From contig CM057154.1 of assembly GCA_029962745.1 (NCBI GenBank), positions 32,033,134 to 32,097,133 on the forward strand: a stretch of DNA of 64,000 bases, read 5' to 3'. Both the position numbers and the translations under genes were made by a program. Source of the DNA: Echinometra lucunter. Taxonomy: Eukaryota > Echinodermata > Echinoidea > Camarodonta > Echinometridae. Below, in pieces: positions 1 to 10,246 of this stretch. The notes beneath the pieces are model-generated. The model was not told the DNA's origin. It ran no database searches and was given only the letters and a program-made list of their open reading frames with translations. Positions within the stretch are counted from its first letter, which is position 1. Each line of letters begins with the position of its first letter.

Positions 1-1240
1 TTCGTCCGTCCGTCCTGTTTTCGTTCTCGCGATAACTTAAGAACCGTTTGACAGATCAACTTCAAACTTGGCTCGTGTATGCATGTGGGAGGGACAATGG
101 GTGATTTCAAGTTCGGTGTTGGTGCTTGTGTAGGTGTTAGAAGCACAATTTTGATTGCTTTCCATAGCTCCAACACCTAATCTGAATTTACAAAAGTGGT
201 TCAAATGACATTATTGACTGCTCAACTCCAAGTGACAGTTGTCCCAAGACCAGTTTTATTTTTAATTTGGAGCTGCGTTAATGTAAAAATCAGCCTAACA
301 CTAACACCAAAAGGTCAACACCAAACTTGAAATCACCCAATGGTCTGATTAGATTTTGGAGTCTCAAGGTCAAAGGTCAAGGTCATAGAGGTAATAATAC
401 ACATAAAAATGGCTCGTTCTCACGATAACTAATGAACCATTTGACAGATCGGCTTCAAACTTGGCTCATGTATGCACATGGAAGGGACAATGATCTGATT
501 AGATTTTGAGGTCACAAGGTCAAAGGTCATACAGGTCATTATGTATATAGAAATGGTTCGTTTTCACCATAACTCAACAACCATTTGACCGATCAACCTC
601 AAACTTAGCACATGTATGGATATGGGAGGGACAATGATCTGATTAGATTTTGGGGTCTCAAGGTCAAAGGTCAAAGGTCATAGAGGTCATTATGTACATA
701 GAAATGGTTCGTTCTCGCGATAACTCAACAACCATTTGATGGATCAACTTCAAACTTGATTCATGTATGCATATGGGAGGGACAATGATCTAATTAGATT
801 TTGGGGTCTCAAGGTCAAAGGTCAAAGGTCATAGAGGTCATTATGTACATAGAAATAGATAACTCAACAACCATTTGACGGAGTAGCTTCATACTTGGCA
901 CATGTATGCATACATGTATGCATACATGTATGGGAGGGATAATAATGTGATTAGATTTTTGGGTCTCAAGGTTAAAGGTCAAAGGTCGTAGAGGTCATTA
1001 TATACATGAAAATTGCTTGTTCTTGCGATAACTTAACAACTCTGTGACGGTTCATCTCCAAACTTGGCTCATGTATGCATATGGAAGTCTCATAATTGTC
1101 TCATTAGATTTGGGGGTCACAAGGTCAAAATGTCATTTTATACATGAAAATAAAAAAATCAACATAAATGTCCCATATGTTTCCGATCTGGCAATTGCAG
1201 AGGCATAAATTCCAATTGCGTGCGGTCGAGGATTCATCTA
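1..1240 (+). repeat. Dispersed element made of about 150-bp tandem units, copy A (cut by window edge)
   Basis: Six degenerate units can be followed by the recurring gataact core at about 31, 424, 569, 719, 858 and 1027. The 31-424 gap is explained by a nested insertion at 100-338. Each unit has a GATAACT-containing start, a 'TTCAAACTTGGCTCATGTAT' block and a cluster of AGGTCA hexamers. The right end carries GCAGAGGCATAAAT at 1197-1210, followed by a GC-rich tail. The left end lies outside the window. A second copy in the same orientation is at 62649-63540, where both terminal inverted repeats are visible. No coding frame runs through it. It is a non-autonomous repeat of unknown class. Confidence 0.85.
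100..338. mobile_element. MITE nested in the tandem-unit element, with AATG target duplication
   Basis: The ends are inverted: GGTGATTTCAAGTT on the left and AACTTGAAATCACCC on the right. AATG is repeated on both sides (96-99 and 339-342). The corresponding unit of the copy at 62.7 kb reads straight through (…aaaatgatctgatt…), which gives an empty-site comparison. The 239-bp interior has no long frame. The class is uncertain; the family was not recognised. Confidence 0.8.
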
Positions 1241-1401
1241 GTCCTCAACAGGGAACTCATCTGTTCATAAAAGATGGCAATGATGCAGCTATATGTATGT
1301 TCATGCATATCCAAAGAGATAATGGGTCTAAAGATCAGATGTAGGGGTGTGTTGTAATCTAGTGGATACATCATTGTGCTATGGATCACATGGTTCGCAG
1401 T

Positions 1402-1881
1402 TTAAAGTGATTACACAATGGTAAATTTTTTTTGGATATATGATCAAGAATAGAATTCTAAGAAGAATAACATTTAAAAATTTGATGATTTTTAATTGAA
1501 ATCAATGCATTTTGGCTAATTTTCTCATAAAAAGTCAAGAGTTTACCAAAAATTTGAGTATGAGGTATGACATAAAAGTGGGTACCCAGCTTCGTGCATT
1601 GCAGTTGTGCTGCATGCTAGACTGTACAATATGTATTATACCTTGCGCGCATTTTGCTAGAATTGCGCGACAAGGTACCCACTTTGACATCATTTTGACA
1701 TCAAAGTGGGTACCCAGTTGAAACCGGGTCACAGCTGAGGGGTCAAAAATATCCTGAAATCCTACCACATTTGGGGGTTTCCTTGACTTAAAAAAAAAAC
1801 TTAGGCAGATGATTTTCTGCTAATAAAATCATGCTCTTTTAAATGAACTAACATTGTTTCAGCATTGGGTACCCCCTTTAA
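1402..1881 (+). mobile_element. TTAA-flanked MITE family A, copy 1
   Basis: TTAA is present at both ends (1402-1405, 1878-1881). The left end TTAAAGTGATTACACAATGG is an imperfect inverted match to the right end (CATTGGGTACCCCCTTTAA). Three more copies lie at 8194, 29184 (inverted) and 46857. TTAA duplications are the hallmark of piggyBac-type insertion, so this is inferred to be a piggyBac-mobilised non-autonomous element. An internal hairpin around 1675-1713 carries TGACATCA where other copies have TGACGTCA, consistent with CpG decay. Small open frames here (for example 1512-1721) are repeat sequence, not genes. Confidence 0.85.
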
Positions 1882-2811
1882 GTCCTGTCATGGCATTATT
1901 TGGGATGAATTTTAAGTAATTTTCTTGGTTTTTTAAAAAAGTAATAATAGTTGCAGTAATAATAATTGTTTTTCTATAGTGCAACATGTATATCCAATTT
2001 AAAACTGATCAAAGTACTTTACAGAGAGAAAAATTGATAATTTCTTCATACAAATTGAAACATGAAGAAATTAAGCATTGTCGTACAGTAAATCAAAACT
2101 TACAAAATCTACAGTGTACTCTACATACTGGCTGTCAAATTCTTTGAAAGCTGCAATTTCCTGTTTTTTTTTTTTCTTTTCTTTTTCAGGTATGAAAGTG
2201 ACAGCTTCAAGAGTCATGATATTAGATATTTTCTTAGAATGAAATATTCAGTGCAATTTTAGTGCAAAAGTTATGTATAACAATATTTGTTTTATTTCCA
2301 GCACTTGCCCAGAGAAAAATGAGAGGAGCATAAGGAGGAAATGGCAGGGATTTAACATCACTTATGTAGAAGATAATTGAGGCTTTAAGAGGCATTTTTT
2401 AATGTCTTTAGATACTAGATAAGAGAAAGATTAGACAGGATAATGAAGAGTACGTGTCAGTGGTTATCGCATAAGTAAATTCATATATAGAAATATGAAC
2501 TTCATCGATGCAAAGCAAATTTGCATTTAAGAACTGTATGCTTATCTAAGTTGTTTGTAAGAAACGAGAGCAGAACATCCAACTCTACTTCTTGAAAAAC
2601 TTTAATAACTAGATAAATTTATATGACGCAGTTACTATATCAATATACTTTACTGCGCTGTGATGTTTAAAATAAAATGTATTGATCCATTCTGGCACAT
2701 ATTTTCTAAAACATTTAATGGAGATGTCAATCACTTTTGTACTGTGTATACACGTATGCTTCAGAAATTGGGATTCTGTTCCCTTCCCCCGGGGGGGGGG
2801 GGGGGGGGGGT
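1882..2811. other. Intergenic, no gene seen
   Basis: AT-rich sequence with short homopolymers. A stretch near 1950-2035 (ATAATAATT, then an 'AGTACTTTACAGAGAG' type motif) resembles the small interspersed repeat noted at 24.2-24.4 kb. A C-run followed by a G-run of about 20 lies at 2786-2810. Confidence 0.5.
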
Positions 2812-3158
2812 GGGGGGGATATGTCTCATTGAGGCCTGTACATCATCCGCATACATAAATCACTTTCTGAAAAGCACCCTAAACGGGGATTAAAGTAGGA
2901 CGAAAATGATGTATTACATCTCCGACTTTTATACCCTTAACAGGGATTTTATGCAAGGATTGCATCATTATTTCCTAATTAAGTAACATTTTCCCAGATT
3001 TTCCCGATTTGATACCCTTTAAAAAAATTTTACCTGTTTTTGATACCCCTAACTGGATCCCTGGGTTCCCCACCCAGTGCTGAAAAACGACCCTTTTTCT
3101 ACGTTTTTGTTTATGCAGATGATGTACAGGCTTCAATGAGACACATTCCCTCCCTCTT
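2812..3158. mobile_element. Inverted-repeat MITE next to a G-run
   Basis: The left arm includes GTCTCATTGAGGCCTGTACA and the right arm is its near-perfect reverse complement, ending near 3155. The arms are about 35 bp with a few mismatches. The interior is a degenerate series of 'ATACCC(C)TTAAC' motifs. No open frame and no clear target duplication, because the left flank is homopolymeric. Confidence 0.7.
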
Positions 3159-4229
3159 TTTGTAGTTAATGTAAGGTCACATAGATGTTAGAGACTGATA
3201 ACTGTAAAGCTTTTGTATTACTAGGGAAGCAATTCAAGAACGTATTAGTCATCAAGCTCTGTGCATGGGCATGCATGCTGGCATATAACATAACAAGTTT
3301 AACAGCACTTGCTACTGGACATCATTGCTTTAACGTCTGAAGTTAGAAGTGCTTAGATCTTATGACTTGATGACGTGGAGTTCATTCCTTTCTGCTCATA
3401 TAAATGATATCAGTTGACAGAGTTTATGCAGGCTGGATTGCAGACCTTACTGACATGAATGTAGTTAAAGGATAATCACTGTCGGGCTTTTAACTGTAAA
3501 AGTGTAATAGAGAATAAAATATCATTTAATTTTAGACCAACTGATGCCGTTGTATTAAGAGTAGAAAATAGAGATGATTACATGATGATTACATCGCCGT
3601 CCGCTCCTGCAAGCGGCGTTCATTTTCTCTAAATTTCCCATGAAACCTTGCAAGTGATGATGTAGGGGACGGAGAACTTTGCATGTGTTACACACGGTAA
3701 ATGTATTGTTAAACGTTTGGCTGTTCCAAGAAAACAAGCAGGAAATCATTCGATCTGTTCCCAGACTTGCGAAAATATCAGGAATTGTTCAAGCGATGGG
3801 TGGCCGTTTTGAACATAGAAAATATCCAAGGTAAAAACTTAAACTTGATCAGAAAAATGATGTTCAACATGGCAACGCTGCTCTACTCTCGAGACCAGTG
3901 GAAATCAGAGGATTCAATCCACAATTTCTGTCCTCTTGATTATTGAATGTACAATATTTTTACTTTATCAAGAACTGTTTAGAATTCCCTTTTAGGTCAA
4001 TAATAACTGACCTGTGGGGGTAATTCTCCTTAAATACAGGCCTACATGCAGTCACATACATACATTAGGCCTGCATGTTGGTGTTTATGTCTTGAGTGCA
4101 TATAATGTCTCATCACCAATTCATGTCTCAAAACAATTATTCCTTTTGATGAAAGGATGAGAGCCAAATGGTCAGAGCCATGGTCAGAGCCCTTCTGGTT
4201 CTAAGCTGATAGCTTCCTCATGATGTCAA
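3159..4229. other. Intergenic, no gene seen
   Basis: No repeat structure or coding signal recognised. The 64-codon minus-strand frame at 3555-3749 has no recognisable domain. Confidence 0.5.
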
Positions 4230-4434
4230 GGGTTTAGTGCAACAAAGGGCTATCTGCATTTTTGGGTCAAAATGAGGTTTTTATATCAAAATGATCCATA
4301 AGAGACCAGAAACCCATTGGTAATAATGGTTTCTACAGCTGCATTGAGCAGCAATGTGTCAGTGCAACAAAACTTCATTGTAACTTTTCTCAAAATGGCT
4401 GAAAACGCAGATAGCCCTTTGTTGCACTAAACCC
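4230..4434. mobile_element. MITE with perfect 28-bp terminal inverted repeats
   Basis: Bases 4230-4257 (starting GGGTTTAGTGCAACAAAGGG) are an exact reverse complement of 4407-4434. Total length is 205 bp. Perfect termini suggest a recent insertion compared with neighbouring MITEs. Flanks do not give an unambiguous target duplication. No coding frame. Confidence 0.85.
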
Positions 4435-5144
4435 TCATTATTCAGAACAGACAGTTGTCACAAATAGACTTGTAGGTTTAAAAATCATTAAGAATAGGCC
4501 AACATCAGTGAAATATTTTTGTAAATGGTAGATGAGCCTGAAAATGGCATACTCAACCTACCGTAAGAAATGCAATTAAATTTGTTCTTAATATTTTCTT
4601 TCATGTGGAATGCTACTTGTACCCTGCAGAGCTTAGTAATGACATTATTTCCAAGCATTTGCTATCAGTGTACTGCCAATCAAATTAAGCATGTCATTCC
4701 ATATGCCCGCCTTGTTTCTGTCCAGTCGCAGAGCAGCAATTTGTCAGTAATTATAGAAGGCCCAATGTCAAATTGGTAAACCACAATTCATCAAACGTTG
4801 CTAATTTGATCGGGTCCAGATTTAGGGGAAAGCCATTACCCCTCCCCCTTCCTCTTTTCGAACAATAATTCAACCAACTGCAAAAGCAGTCAGTACAGGA
4901 GATTCAGTCATGTTTGTTGCTTATTCATCTCTATCATTTATTTATCTCTCTCTTTCCATCACATATATCAAATTATTTTAAATTTTTGTTATATATCACT
5001 TGTTACATTTACAAAAAGTTTCACCTTTTAAGATTTGAATTCTAATATCAGTTTCTTCCTCAAAAAATAGAGAAAAAAAATAAAAATCACCAACTCAGCC
5101 TCTCACTTTCTCTCCATCTTTTACTGAGCTCTTTTTCTCTGTTG

Positions 5145-5610
5145 GTTTATAACCACTTGGTCTAATACCAGTTGGTCTGATTCACAGATAGTCTAACACC
5201 ACTATGGCTAAACCCATTTGGTCTGCTATCAATTTGGTGTAATTGCCATTTGGTCCAATCATCACTTGGTATAATACCCACTTGGGCTTATTTTATCTAA
5301 TGATCAAATGGTCTAATTGCCCCTTCGTCTACTTAGTTTTCCTCATTTCGTATAATGAACATTCGGTCTATTACCAGTTCGTCTAATCAGAAAGACTAAG
5401 TGGTGTTAGACCAAATGGGTATTAGACAAAATGAGCATAGCATAACTGGAAATTAGACAAAATGATAAATGGGCTAAGTGGCAATTAGACCAAGTGGCAA
5501 TTAGACCAAATAGTTATAGACAAACTGGTTATAGAAGAAATGGGATAAGACCATGTGGGATGAGACTGAACAGGCATTGGGCAAAGTGGGATTAGATTAG
5601 ACCAAGTGAT
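5145..5610. repeat. Degenerate minisatellite arranged head-to-head (inverted halves)
   Basis: The left half (to about 5390) is a chain of units of roughly 15-20 nt around the core TTGGTCTAAT. The right half is the same unit in the other orientation, ATTAGACCAAATGG. The orientation switches once, near 5388-5395. Spacing and sequence vary from unit to unit. No coding potential. Confidence 0.8.
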
Positions 5611-5616
5611 AATTCA

Positions 5617-5812
5617 CCTCTCTATCCACCCCTCTTTCTCTCCTTCCATCCCTCCCCCTCCCTTTCCCTCCCCCCTCCCTCTTGTTTCCCTCCCCCTTTC
5701 TTTTCTCCCCGCCCTCTTGCACTCCCCACCTTCCTTCCCTCCTTCTGTCTCCGTCTCTCTCTCTCTCTGCATCTTTTTCTGCATCTCTCTCGCTCTCTCT
5801 CTTTATCTCTGA
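5617..5812. repeat. Polypyrimidine low-complexity tract
   Basis: Almost pure C/T on the + strand, with CCCTCC and CTCTCT runs. Open frames on both strands here (Ser/Pro-rich or Arg/Glu-rich) are artefacts of composition. Confidence 0.9.
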
Positions 5813-6090
5813 GTCTGATGAGGCATGGAGATATTATCCATCCCATGAATGTTTATCACTCTCTCCTATCCGCCAATAATCATTACACTGAGCTCTACAA
5901 ACACAATTAGCATGCTTATGAGGACATACCCCCAGGGGTCATTCAGCCCTGACCTGATAAGGTCATCACTTCCTGTAGTCTTCACTCCATACCTCTGTTT
6001 ACTTTGATATTCCATTTAGTTCTCTCAAGTTGCATACATCATATGCATGTGCACATATGATGTCAAGCATGCATTATTTAAGGTAGGACA
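5813..6090. other. Short unassigned spacer before the LINE fragment
   Basis: Ordinary AT-rich sequence with no recognised feature. Confidence 0.4.
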
Positions 6091-7828
6091 TACAAGAATT
6101 TCAGGTAGCACCCAAAAGATTTACAAATCTATTTACAAATCTGGTGACGTTAATATTTTGAATAATTATCGTCCGATCTCTCTACTCTCTACCTCGTCAA
6201 AAGTCTTAGAGCGTGTAGTTTATGATAGACTGTATAAATACCTTACAGTAAATGCATTGATAATTCCTCAGCAATTTGGTTTCAGAGCACAACACTCTAC
6301 AGAATTAGCTTTGTTACATACAATTGAGTCGATAATATCCCACATCGACAAAGTGGAATGTGTACTGGGTCTTATGATTGATTTAAGTAAGGCCTTCGAT
6401 TCGCTTAATCATTCCATACTCATCCAAAAGTTCAAGTCCTTTGGTATTAGAAGCATTGCACATCAGTGGTTTATATCATACTTGACCGATCGACAACAAT
6501 ATGTACATTTTAAAGGTTCTGACTCAACCATACTCCCGATCTCCACAGGTATCCTAAAAGGCAGTATTTTAGGTCCCCTCTTATTTGTATTATGTTAATG
6601 ACCTTGTTAAATCATTGAGTTTATTTGAATATATCTTATATGCTGACGATACGTCCTTATTCACCTTTGAATATAAACTCACTTATAACAAAAACAAATC
6701 ATGAGTTGGCTAAAATTAACGATTGGTTCAAAGCAAGTCGGCTATTGATGAATGCATCTAAAACCAAATTTATGTTATTTAACTCCCCTAAACAAGATCC
6801 TATTAATGTGATAAAATTAAAGATTGAAGATGAAGAAGTACCTCAAGTCACGTGCGCTACCCTTCTTGGGCTACATCTAGATGATAAACTTAACTGGTCT
6901 CAACATATTTCCTATATATCTTCAAAGCTAAGTGTAAACGTTGGTATAATGAATAAGATTAAACAGTTTGTCCCGCAAAGTGTTTTAATATTATTGTATA
7001 ATTCAATGATCCTTCGGTATTTGCATTACTGTATTCTTCTATGGGGACATGCAACCAAAAAACGTCTTAAAATAGTAGAACATTTACAAAAAAGGGCAAT
7101 TAGACTATGCTCTGGTGCCCACTATTTGGAACACGCAGCACCTCTGTTCTCATACCATAATAAGTTTCCCTTAGAAAAAAATGATTCATTTTAACACAGC
7201 ATTATTCATGTATAAACTTACTGCAGGTCATATACCCCAAATATTTATGAATAAGTTTATTAAACAAAACCTCATTCATTCCATAAATACAAAACAAAAT
7301 AATGAATACCGACCGAAACTTTTCAAATATTCTTTGTCGCAAAACCAATCAATCATAAACAATGGTATTAATGTTTGGAAATCCATTAATAATTCCATTA
7401 AAAACTTACGACTTACTGGATTCAAAAGAACTCTCAAGATGTCTCTTCTTATGTCCCACTTGCCATAATTATCCCCTTCCATGTTAAAATGTACATTTAT
7501 TTCTTATCTTTGTCTTGCTGTATCACCTCCATTTACCAAGTTTATATGTTATGTTTGTGTTGTAATGTATTTTTTTAAATGTATATTTCATATTTCATGT
7601 TATGTGTTTTATGTTTTATGCAATTATTTGTTTCTGTAATTCTGCTTTAAGTTTCTATGCCATTCTGTTACTCTGTTATACTGTTTTTCTGTTATGTTTT
7701 GTTTTGTTCATGGGGGCACCTTGCTCAACAAGCGAAAGCTTCTTAAGGTGCCACCCGATTTTTTTTGTGTGTAAATTCTTATGATGAAATATTTGCAAAT
7801 AAATGGATGAATTGAATTGAATTGAAGA
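6090..7828 (+). mobile_element. 5'-truncated, frameshifted CR1/L2-like LINE (reverse transcriptase)
   Basis: Translated segments match the non-LTR retrotransposon reverse transcriptase order: NYRPISLLSTSSKVLE near 6155-6210, QFGFRAQHST near 6270-6300, the active-site region DLSKAFDSLNH near 6380-6410, GSILGPLLF near 6560-6590, and YADD at 6639-6650. The C-terminal thumb-like part ends with a stop at 7466-7468. The frame breaks at least three times: near 6590, between YADD and about 6680, and at an A-run near 7178. It is therefore dead. The 5' half (endonuclease, ORF1) is missing. A 3' UTR follows and ends in an AATTG repeat at 7806-7828, the short tandem tail usual for CR1/L2-type elements. 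The clade is inferred, not tested. Confidence 0.88.
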
Positions 7829-8193
7829 TTTTCTCATGTTCTCCCAAACCAATTAATCATCAAGCTTTGATATTCCATCTTGTTCCACAAGTCTACATAC
7901 ATCTGACATGCATGGATGCTGGCTAATATTTGTAGAAAATCTTCCTTGAAGTAAACCTTGGATAAAGATGCAAAACAACAGATGTTGCATTTAGGAACAT
8001 CATTCTAAAAAGAAAAAAATTCTTGTAAGTTTATCAAAGTATAATCATGGAGTTACCAAGTAATTCCATGGTATCATAGTAATGTAATTGCTCTTAACCT
8101 GTTAAATACTGAACTCTGTCTTTCCCACAGTCTTCATACAGGGGCCATTCGGTTCCAGAAGCCAATGGGTTAAGACATTAGCATTCAAGTTTG
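7829..8193. other. Intergenic, no gene seen
   Basis: No recognised feature. The 61-codon minus-strand frame here has no recognisable domain. Confidence 0.4.
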
Positions 8194-8682
8194 TTAAAGT
8201 GATTACACAATGGTAAAAAAAATTTTGATATATGATCGAGAATCGAATTCCAAGAAGAATAACATTAAAAATTTGATGATTTTTCAATCGAAATCAATGC
8301 ATTTTGGATAATTTTCTCATAAAAAGTCAAGAGTTGAACAAAAAAATTGAGCATGAGGTATGACGTCAAAGTGGGTACCCAGCTTCGCGCACTGCAGTTG
8401 TGCTGCACGCTAGACTGTACAATATGTATTATACCTTGCGCATATTTTGCTAGAAGTGCACGACAAGGTACCCACTTTGACGTCATTTTGACGTAAAAGT
8501 GGGTACCCAGTTGAAACTGGTCACAGCTGAGGGGTCAAAGATATCCTGAAATCTTACTACATTTGGGGTTTTCCTTGGCAACACGACTTTTTAAAAAACT
8601 GTAGGCAGATGATTTTCTGCTAGTAAAATCATGCTCTTTTAAATGAGCTAACATTGTTTCAGCATTGGGTACCCCCTTCAAA
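8194..8682 (+). mobile_element. TTAA-flanked MITE family A, copy 2
   Basis: Same family and orientation as the copy at 1402. The left TTAA is at 8194-8197. The right end has mutated to TTCAA. The internal stem carries one intact CRE palindrome (TGACGTCA) and one decayed arm. Confidence 0.85.
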
Positions 8683-8704
8683 GGAGAGTGGCCTTAGTAG
8701 TGTA

Positions 8705-8865
8705 TTCTCTCTAGAAACATTAGCTTTCATCAGAGTTTATGAGAGGACAATGGTTGTGTAATCATTCCAAAAACACCAGCTTTTATTAAAGTTTATTGGA
8801 GGACAATGGCATGGTAATCATCTTGAAAACATTAGCTGTCACTGAATTTTGTTAAAGACAGTTGT
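8705..8865 (+). repeat. Three imperfect tandem copies of a unit of about 58 bp
   Basis: The block 'AAACATTAGCTTTCATCAGA … GGACAATGG … GTAATCAT' recurs near 8715, 8770 and 8829 with drift between copies. No frame or known family. Confidence 0.6.
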
Positions 8866-10113
8866 AATAAAATTTTAATAAATAGAATGAATTGGAGTAG
8901 GGAAAGGGCTGATTTTGTGTGACCTTGTGATAAAGTGAGCTGAAGCATCAGGTGTGAAAGCATTCATACGATGTATATTAGTATTTCATGTAAACTGATT
9001 GTGCCAGCTGTTCTCATATTATGCCCTGTGGATTTAAAGGGTCCAATCAGTTTTGATTAAACCTGCAATATGATAATCCAAAGTTTGATATTTTGCCCCC
9101 CCCCCCTTCCATCTCCTACATACTTGTCCTAATGACCAGCAAAATTCTGGTAACTATTTCAAAATCTTTTACCACTGTTCATTAAGAATTGATAGCTGAC
9201 ATTGCAAGATAAAGCAAAGCCTGGATGACCATAGTTTATCTACCAGCACTGCCAGGATCAGAGGTACTAATTCAGCATACTATGTAGGATTAGCATTTGT
9301 TGGGTTTGAGTTTGTAATGCAGGTGCCAGGTATATATAGTTGTATGCTTAACAGTAATGTATCACTTTGTTGGTACTATACTCGGTTATTGCCCCCCTTT
9401 TTTTTCTTCAAGGGTTAGTTTTTTTGTCTACTTGAATGAAAGTATTCATTGAACAGACAACTGCTGTAATTGGCTGTTAAAGTAAGAACTTAATAGGATA
9501 CTCTGTAATTGGGCAAGGAGCTAGCTTTTGTAAAACTGAACAAAACTGAAGTCTAAAGAAAGGTGATGAAAGGAATTGCTTTACTTGTGCAGGTACATGA
9601 CATTTCTATTGTGCACAGTGCTAAGATCCAGCAGCACACACCCCCCAAACCCCCCCCCCCACACACACATACCCACATACCATACACATGCACAAACAAA
9701 GCCTACATGCAGAATAAACGAGCGGAGCGGAGGAACCTTGTTACTGCATACATGGCCGTACAGTTAGGGTCAATTCAACAGCGAGAGAGAGAGGAAGAAA
9801 GGCTATGCTGTCATGCGTAGAGAGAAAGAAAGAGAGAAAGAGAGAAAGAGAGAGGGGCCCAGATTCATGCATCTAGCCAGTTAGAGTGCATGTAAGGAGA
9901 GAAAGTAGTTGGGAAGGAAGTCGCGAATAGCAGTTCACGTTCATGGCCAAACTTCTATGTGGTTGTACATACTGCGTTGTACCCAGATAGCTAGCACATC
10001 TCTGCGTCTGCAGTGCATTACTACTAGCTAAACCCTGCGGTATGGATATGGTTTGGATTCATAGAAAGTAACCTGCTGTTGTGATACTAGCTTTTCAAAC
10101 CTTGTGAGTTTTG
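8866..10113. other. Upstream flank of SPPL3, mainly unannotated
   Basis: Contains a C-run (9098-9108), a CCCC/ACAC low-complexity block (about 9642-9690) and an interrupted GA/GAAA microsatellite (about 9782-9853). No coding frame with recognisable content. Part of the last few hundred bases may be promoter. Confidence 0.4.
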
Positions 10114-10214
10114 TGGATATATATATATATTCAAGCTGCCCTTCTTCTTTGTGTTGATCGACATGGAGCTGTGATTCTTTGCCTCCGTTTAATTGGCACT
10201 TCCCTCGTACAAAC
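10114..10214 (+). promoter_or_regulatory. Candidate core promoter and 5' leader of SPPL3, with an upstream ORF
   Basis: A TATATATATATAT tract (about 10117-10130) lies about 85-100 bp before the start codon. If it acts as a TATA element, transcription would start near 10145-10150, in a pyrimidine-rich stretch. A three-codon upstream ORF (ATG GAG CTG TGA, 10163-10174) would then sit in the leader. An in-frame stop at 10155-10157 with no later in-frame ATG fixes the SPPL3 start at 10215. The tract could equally be a simple AT repeat; no transcript evidence is available. Confidence 0.3.
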
Positions 10215-10246
10215 ATGGAGGAGATTAGCCAAACCAATGTGGAATT
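10215..10246 (+). CDS. SPPL3: SPPL3 exon 1 (start codon, residues 1-11)
   Basis: ATG at 10215, coding [10 protein letters not shown] and two bases of Leu11, then the donor GTAAGT. Phase 2 matches exon 2. This is the least certain exon, because it is short and its sequence is poorly conserved. Support: an exact phase match, a strong donor, a length near the eight-residue first coding exon of vertebrate SPPL3, and an upstream in-frame stop. Confidence 0.75.

Noticed and set aside
1..1240. Regularly spaced repeats that could suggest a CRISPR array
   Set aside because: Units are about 150 bp, degenerate throughout, have inverted termini and lie in an animal genome; no spacer/repeat structure.
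5606..5879. Ser/Pro-rich and Arg/Glu-rich frames on opposite strands
   Set aside because: Polypyrimidine low complexity with no domain.
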